A program made the translations under genes and the position numbers. The notes beneath the pieces were generated by a model, which saw only the letters and a list, made by a program, of their open reading frames with translations, ran no database searches and was not told where the DNA came from. 64,000 bases of DNA from DASZYT01 sp035545275 (lineage in GTDB: Bacteria > Patescibacteriota > Saccharimonadia > Saccharimonadales > UBA4665): positions 22,652 to 86,651 of the forward strand of contig DASZYT010000001.1 in NCBI GenBank assembly GCA_035545275.1. The letters run 5' to 3'. Shown here in pieces: positions 60,170 through 64,000 of the stretch (within the stretch, counting starts at the first letter, position 1; each line of letters opens with the position of its first letter).

Positions 60170-61446
60170 TGAATTTTATCGATAAAGTGCAGGTGGACGT
60201 CCGAGCGGGCAATGGTGGCAACGGCGCGCTTAGTTTTCGCCATGAAAAGTTTATCGCGAAGGGGGGCCCCGACGGTGGCGACGGGGGCAACGGTGGCGAC
60301 GTGGTGCTCGAAGCTAGCAACAACCAAAACACGCTGGCGGCGTTTCGATATCAAAAGGAAGTTGTGGCCGAGCATGGCCAACCGGGCGGCAAACGCCGCA
60401 AACATGGCAAAAGCGCGCCCGACCTTATCGTAAAAGTGCCAGTGGGTACGGTGGCCACTACCTCTGATGGTGTAGTGCTTGCCGACCTGATCTCCGATGG
60501 CCAGCGAGAAGTCATTGCCCACGGTGGCAAAGGCGGCTTTGGCAACGCGCACTTTGTGAGCAGTACGCGCCAAGCCCCGAAGTTTGCCGAAAAGGGCGAG
60601 CCCGGCGATGAGCTGTCGCTGACCTTTGAACTAAAAATGATTGCCGATGCCGGCCTGGTGGGGCTACCAAATGCCGGTAAATCCACGCTACTCAGCCGTA
60701 TCAGCAACGCCCGACCCGAAATTGCCGACTACCCCTTTACGACCCTTACGCCCAACCTTGGTGTCGTGGACGTGGGGGGTGAAAGTGTGCTTTTTGCCGA
60801 CATTCCCGGGCTTATCGAGGGCGCAGCCGAGGGTAAAGGGCTGGGCCACGATTTCTTGCGCCACATCGAGCGCACCGCGGTCATTGTGCATCTGGTGGAC
60901 GCCTACAACGATAACGTAGCAGAAGCCTACCAAACTGTCGAAGCAGAGCTAAAGGCGTATAGTGCTTCTCTGGCCAAACGTCCCCACGTCGTGGTACTCA
61001 ACAAAATCGAGGGCCTGGATGAAGAAATCGTAAATGACTTACTAGCGCAGCTTGCTCGCGTGGCGCCCAAGCATACACCGCTCTTTGCTATTTCCGCCCA
61101 GGCTGGCACCAACGTGCAAGACATGCTCTACGCAGTAAAAGATGCCGTAGCCAAAGAGCGCACCAAGCAAGCGCCACAGCAATCCGAAGAAGCGGTACCA
61201 GTGCTCACGCTTGACGACACGTCTCGCGAATGGAACGTGCAGCCAACCGAGAGTGGATTTATGGTGAGTGGGCCCAAAATTGAACGCTTTGCCAAGCGCA
61301 CCGACTTCAACAACGACGAAGCCGTGCAGCGGCTGCGTGACATTATGCGTCGCGAGGGCATTTTGCATGAACTGGAGCGGCAGGGCATCGAACCCGGAGA
61401 AAGTGTTATGATAGGTACAGAACCGAAAAATCGATTCACATATTGA
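60169..61446 (+). CDS. obg: Obg-family GTPase
   Basis: Ribosome-assembly GTPase. 425 residues. The glycine-rich OBG domain (about 1-158) has many Gly-rich turns (GGDGGNGGDV); the G domain has G1 GLPNAGKST, G3 DIPGLIEGA and G4 NKIE; a C-terminal OCT domain (about 345-425) contains GPKIERFAKRTDF. Domain order and length are canonical. A leaderless start is expected. Confidence 0.95.
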   Translation: MNFIDKVQVDVRAGNGGNGALSFRHEKFIAKGGPDGGDGGNGGDVVLEASNNQNTLAAFRYQKEVVAEHGQPGGKRRKHGKSAPDLIVKVPVGTVATTSDGVVLADLISDGQREVIAHGGKGGFGNAHFVSSTRQAPKFAEKGEPGDELSLTFELKMIADAGLVGLPNAGKSTLLSRISNARPEIADYPFTTLTPNLGVVDVGGESVLFADIPGLIEGAAEGKGLGHDFLRHIERTAVIVHLVDAYNDNVAEAYQTVEAELKAYSASLAKRPHVVVLNKIEGLDEEIVNDLLAQLARVAPKHTPLFAISAQAGTNVQDMLYAVKDAVAKERTKQAPQQSEEAVPVLTLDDTSREWNVQPTESGFMVSGPKIERFAKRTDFNNDEAVQRLRDIMRREGILHELERQGIEPGESVMIGTEPKNRFTY

Positions 61447-61471
61447 CATAATACACATATAGTGAGATAAT
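61443..61471 (+). promoter_or_regulatory. Consensus promoter with start codon at the transcription start
   Basis: TTGACA at 61443-61448, a spacer of 17 and GATAAT at 61466-61471; ATG at 61479, seven bases later. It is the clearest leaderless example in the window and overlaps the obg stop. Confidence 0.7.
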
Positions 61472-61478
61472 AATACCC

Positions 61479-61850
61479 ATGAGTGCAGAAGCTTGCAATA
61501 ATGACTTGAATGACTTGCCTGTAGCTGCTCGCGTCGCATGGACTACAGAACCAGAAGTGCACGAAACGCGGATTATCCCCGCGAGCGTAGAGGCCGTAGT
61601 TGATGGCAGTTCTGAAGTATTGTTTCTAGGAGAGCTTGGGGTTTTCAGTGTGGCAAGCGTGCAAGAGCATGGCCGCCGAGACGGTCATGTGGTTACTGGA
61701 ACGGTTGAAACACCGGAAGACGGCTCCCGTGCTGCTCGGGCCCATTTCTATAGGCGAAGCCTTGTCCGTAAACTATTGGGGCGTCCTGTTCGGGCCTACG
61801 TATGGCTGGGTATGCCCCAAGACAACTATCCTACTGGCGCCGAACAATAA
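61479..61850 (+). CDS. Hypothetical soluble protein
   Basis: 123 residues, no signal peptide or membrane helix. An N-terminal acidic part is followed by a compact beta-rich region (EVLFLGELGVFSVASVQEHG) and a basic C-terminal stretch (FYRRSLVRKLLGRPVRAYV). It has its own consensus promoter and is expected to be leaderless. Family unknown. Confidence 0.6.
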   Translation: MSAEACNNDLNDLPVAARVAWTTEPEVHETRIIPASVEAVVDGSSEVLFLGELGVFSVASVQEHGRRDGHVVTGTVETPEDGSRAARAHFYRRSLVRKLLGRPVRAYVWLGMPQDNYPTGAEQ

Positions 61851-61874
61851 AAGAGGTGGTGTACACTGGTAGCT

Positions 61875-63311
61875 ATGGCAGCTACCTTCTTTTTCTATGA
61901 TCTCGAGACCTCGGGGATCAGTCCGCGTGAAGCCCGCATTATGCAGTTTGCCGGCCAGCGCACCGACATGGATCTCAAGCCGGTAGGCGAACCGGTAAAT
62001 ATTCATATCAAGCTGACACCCGATGTTGTGCCCGAGCCAGATGCCATACTTCTCACAGGTATCACCCCCCAACAGACCATTGCCGACGGCATTACCGAGG
62101 CAGAGTTTTTGAAGTTTTTTTATGAAGAAGTTGTCAAATCAGGCACCATTTTCCTGGGTTACAATACCATCCGGTTTGACGATGAGTTTATGCGTTTCCT
62201 GCACTACCGCAACTTTTACGATCCGTACGAGTGGCACTGGAGCAACGACTGCAGCCGCTGGGATTTACTGGACGTGGTGCGGATGACCCGCGCGCTCCGG
62301 CCGGAGGGCATTGAGTGGCCCTTTGCCTCTGACGGCAAACCGACCAACCGGCTGGAATACCTCACAAAGGTTAACAAGCTCGACCACAAGAACGCTCACG
62401 ACGCACTGGCAGACGTCAATGCCACCATCGCGGTGGCCAAACTTATCAAAGCCAAACAGCCAAGGCTGTTTGAACATTTGCTAGAGATGCGCGATAAGCG
62501 CAAAGTAGAGCACATTGTAAAAGCGGCCGAACCGTTTACATATGCGTCGGGACGCTACCCTAGCGACGTTTTGCACACCACGGCAGCTGTGTTCCTGGCG
62601 GACAGCGAGGGCGGGGCGCTCGTGTACGATTTGCGGCACGACCCTAAGCCATTTCTGCAAATGAACGTCGATGAATTGGCTGAGGCTATGCGCTGGAGCA
62701 AGGACCCAGAGAAGCTTCGTCTACCGGTCAAGGCACTCAAGTATAATCACTGCCCGGCCATAGCGCCGGGTGTCGTGAAAGACCAAGCTACGCTTGAGAG
62801 GTTACGGCTCAACCTCGATGACATTATTACGAACTTGCGACTGCTGCGGGCCAATGAAAGTTTTGCCCGCAAAGTGGCGGAAGCCGACGCACGTCTTAAG
62901 GAAGAGCGTCGTACACAAACAGGCTTGGTAGACGACGAGCTTACGGTAGACACCCGGCTGTACGACGGATTTTTCGATAACAAAGACAAGGCTGCCATGC
63001 GCGAAGTGCGCGCGGCTGCCCCTGAAGAACTCGGGGAGTTAGCAGGGCACTTTACCGACCAACGACTAAAGAGTTTATTGCCACTGTATAAGGCGCGCAA
63101 CTTTCCCGCCGCGCTCACCAGTGAGGAGAGGGCGGGCTGGGATAGTTTTTGCCAGCGTCGGCTCATGGAAGGCGCTCAAAGCGGGCGGCTTGGTCAGTAT
63201 TTCAAGCGGCTGCAGGAACTAGCCGCCAGCCCTCGTCTTAGCGAAAAGCAGCGCTATTTACTTGAAGAACTTCAGTTGTACGGGGAATCGATTGTACCAG
63301 CGGAACTTTAG
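61875..63311 (+). CDS. sbcB: Exodeoxyribonuclease I
   Basis: 3'-5' single-strand DNA exonuclease in recombination repair. 478 residues, close to E. coli ExoI. DEDD exonuclease motifs are FFFYDLETSGISP, FLGYNTIRFDDEFMR and KNAHDALADVNATIAVAKL; DLLDVVRMTRAL and the SH3-like and helical C-terminal regions follow. TACACT at 61862-61867 and ATG at 61875 (gap seven) give a leaderless start. The 3' end overlaps the convergent small membrane-protein gene by 54 bases. Confidence 0.93.
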   Translation: MAATFFFYDLETSGISPREARIMQFAGQRTDMDLKPVGEPVNIHIKLTPDVVPEPDAILLTGITPQQTIADGITEAEFLKFFYEEVVKSGTIFLGYNTIRFDDEFMRFLHYRNFYDPYEWHWSNDCSRWDLLDVVRMTRALRPEGIEWPFASDGKPTNRLEYLTKVNKLDHKNAHDALADVNATIAVAKLIKAKQPRLFEHLLEMRDKRKVEHIVKAAEPFTYASGRYPSDVLHTTAAVFLADSEGGALVYDLRHDPKPFLQMNVDELAEAMRWSKDPEKLRLPVKALKYNHCPAIAPGVVKDQATLERLRLNLDDIITNLRLLRANESFARKVAEADARLKEERRTQTGLVDDELTVDTRLYDGFFDNKDKAAMREVRAAAPEELGELAGHFTDQRLKSLLPLYKARNFPAALTSEERAGWDSFCQRRLMEGAQSGRLGQYFKRLQELAASPRLSEKQRYLLEELQLYGESIVPAEL

Positions 63312-63482
63312 CGGCAGCTCAAGCTGGATTGGCGGAGCAGAGTGGCGGCGTGCGTACCAAGAGTGGATAAGGTAAATCAGGCAAGCAAGCTCACAGAGTA
63401 TGGCCATCGCAATGAGCCACATCGTAAATGTAATCTGAATACTGGTGCCCGGGATGATACCCAGCACAATGAAACTATACAT
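63258..63482 (-). CDS. Small membrane protein
   Basis: 74 residues with two membrane helices in the N-terminal 50 residues and a basic, aromatic tail. The ATG at 63482 was chosen for AGGTGAGG five bases upstream; a start at 63506 would overlap a TATAAT box. The gene overlaps the end of sbcB on the other strand by 54 bases. Function unknown. Confidence 0.5.
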   Translation of the reverse strand: MYSFIVLGIIPGTSIQITFTMWLIAMAILCELACLIYLIHSWYARRHSAPPIQLELPLKFRWYNRFPVQLKFFK

Positions 63483-63542
63483 AAAGACCTCACCTTTTGT
63501 GGGCATTATATATATTTTTGCTACAAAGTCAAATAAAGTATA

Positions 63543-63947
63543 TTAACGCTTTTGCTTAATCCTGCTCCAGCGGTCACGGTTGAGGGCTGCAATAAATAGA
63601 GCGATGAAAAAAAGCGCTGCAGCTAAGCTTACTTGCCAGATGGCAGCGTGTTTCCACCCCAAAATACCTACCGCTATCAGCAATAGTACAGCGAGGGCGT
63701 CGTATAGCCACTGCACGAAAGGGTTGGGAGGAAAGAGAAACTGCGCAATGCGTCCCCCGTGCTTGAGAAGATAACCACGCAAGCGTCGAGCCCAGGCGTT
63801 GTTAACCGAGAGCAGGCCGAGCCCGGCGAGTACAAGCGGTATACCGCCTGGCCCCGGTAGCCATCCCAAGGCGACACCTAACACTATCAGCCCGTAGCCG
63901 GCGGCATCGGTGAGCACCCGCTTGGCATTTCGCTTTAAAGCTTCCAT
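63543..63947 (-). CDS. PGPGW-type membrane protein
   Basis: 134 residues. An amphipathic start is followed by two hydrophobic segments with GWLPGPGGIPLVLAGLGLLS, the pattern of the PGPGW putative transmembrane family, then a basic loop and two further helices (about residues 80-118) and a basic tail. The role of the family is not established. Confidence 0.75.
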   Translation of the reverse strand: MEALKRNAKRVLTDAAGYGLIVLGVALGWLPGPGGIPLVLAGLGLLSVNNAWARRLRGYLLKHGGRIAQFLFPPNPFVQWLYDALAVLLLIAVGILGWKHAAIWQVSLAAALFFIALFIAALNRDRWSRIKQKR

Positions 63948-63989
63948 GCTGCCATTGTAACACTAGAAAAAATTGTGAATTTTCGGTAT

Positions 63990-63996
63990 AATAGCG
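63990..63996 (+). promoter_or_regulatory. -10 box of a gene beyond the window
   Basis: GGTATAATAG close to the right edge, preceded by an A-rich tract. It probably drives the next rightward gene, whose start is not visible. Confidence 0.45.
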
Positions 63997-64000
63997 GGCC

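Overview
The window looks like a Candidatus Saccharibacteria (TM7/Patescibacteria) chromosome segment, probably from an environmental lineage. The evidence is compact, mostly forward-strand gene packing, short single-domain housekeeping enzymes (a 639-residue alanyl-tRNA synthetase, a 481-residue methionyl-tRNA synthetase), a fermentative lower glycolysis, many signal-peptide surface proteins, and TGA used as a normal stop. The taxonomic call is inference from gene content. No rRNA genes and no CRISPR array were seen.

Layout. 1-1.4 kb: end of a sensor histidine kinase. 1.4-4.7 kb: a non-coding, strongly folded stretch followed by three GC-rich genes with strong Shine-Dalgarno sites. 5-6.4 kb: an LPxTG-type surface protein. 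6.4-7.1 kb: folded RNA regions and tRNA-Glu. 7.8-12.2 kb: pyk, pgk and tpiA. 12.2-17.8 kb: a PcrA-type helicase, an RpfB-like muralytic protein, rsmA, a MarR regulator and tmRNA. 17.9-24 kb: a stand-alone cytochrome b6-like protein, a PadR pair, dihydroorotate dehydrogenase and a DUF922-like protease. 24.2-28.7 kb: a D-2-hydroxyacid dehydrogenase fused to phosphoglycerate mutase, divergent from enolase, then a trehalase and tRNA-Val. 28.7-34.5 kb: HIT, NUDIX, metG, tatD and a cysteine desulfurase. 34.6-40.8 kb: an unusual F1-like ATPase operon. 40.8-49.2 kb: a block of exported surface proteins. 49.2-54 kb: mnmA, a four-gene membrane-protein operon, a candidate RNA gene and alaS. 54.2-64 kb: an FtsA-like protein with a baseplate-J-like partner, ruvX, mltG, a LysM-CHAP hydrolase, obg, sbcB and small membrane proteins.

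The most unusual system is the F1-like ATPase at 34595-40830. It encodes b-, delta-, alpha-, gamma-, beta- and epsilon-like subunits, but no a subunit is visible. The only c-like protein is an exported ectodomain of about 190 residues ending in a c-type helical hairpin. That hairpin keeps the loop GRNPLAK but has no acidic residue in either helix. Ion-coupled ATP synthesis by this complex is therefore unlikely from sequence. An ATP-driven rotary device carrying extracellular domains, loosely comparable to the F1-like X0 ATPases of mollicutes, is the working hypothesis.

Other themes are a consistent leaderless-transcript pattern (a -10 box 6-8 bases before the start codon), decayed short-range duplications of gene ends (helicase 3' end, tRNA-Val, tRNA-Glu), a dispersed stem-loop repeat that also sits inside the ATPase operon, and several folded non-coding regions of unknown class. 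Glycolytic genes here cover triose-phosphate isomerase to pyruvate, plus a 2-hydroxyacid dehydrogenase; glyceraldehyde-3-phosphate dehydrogenase is not in the window.
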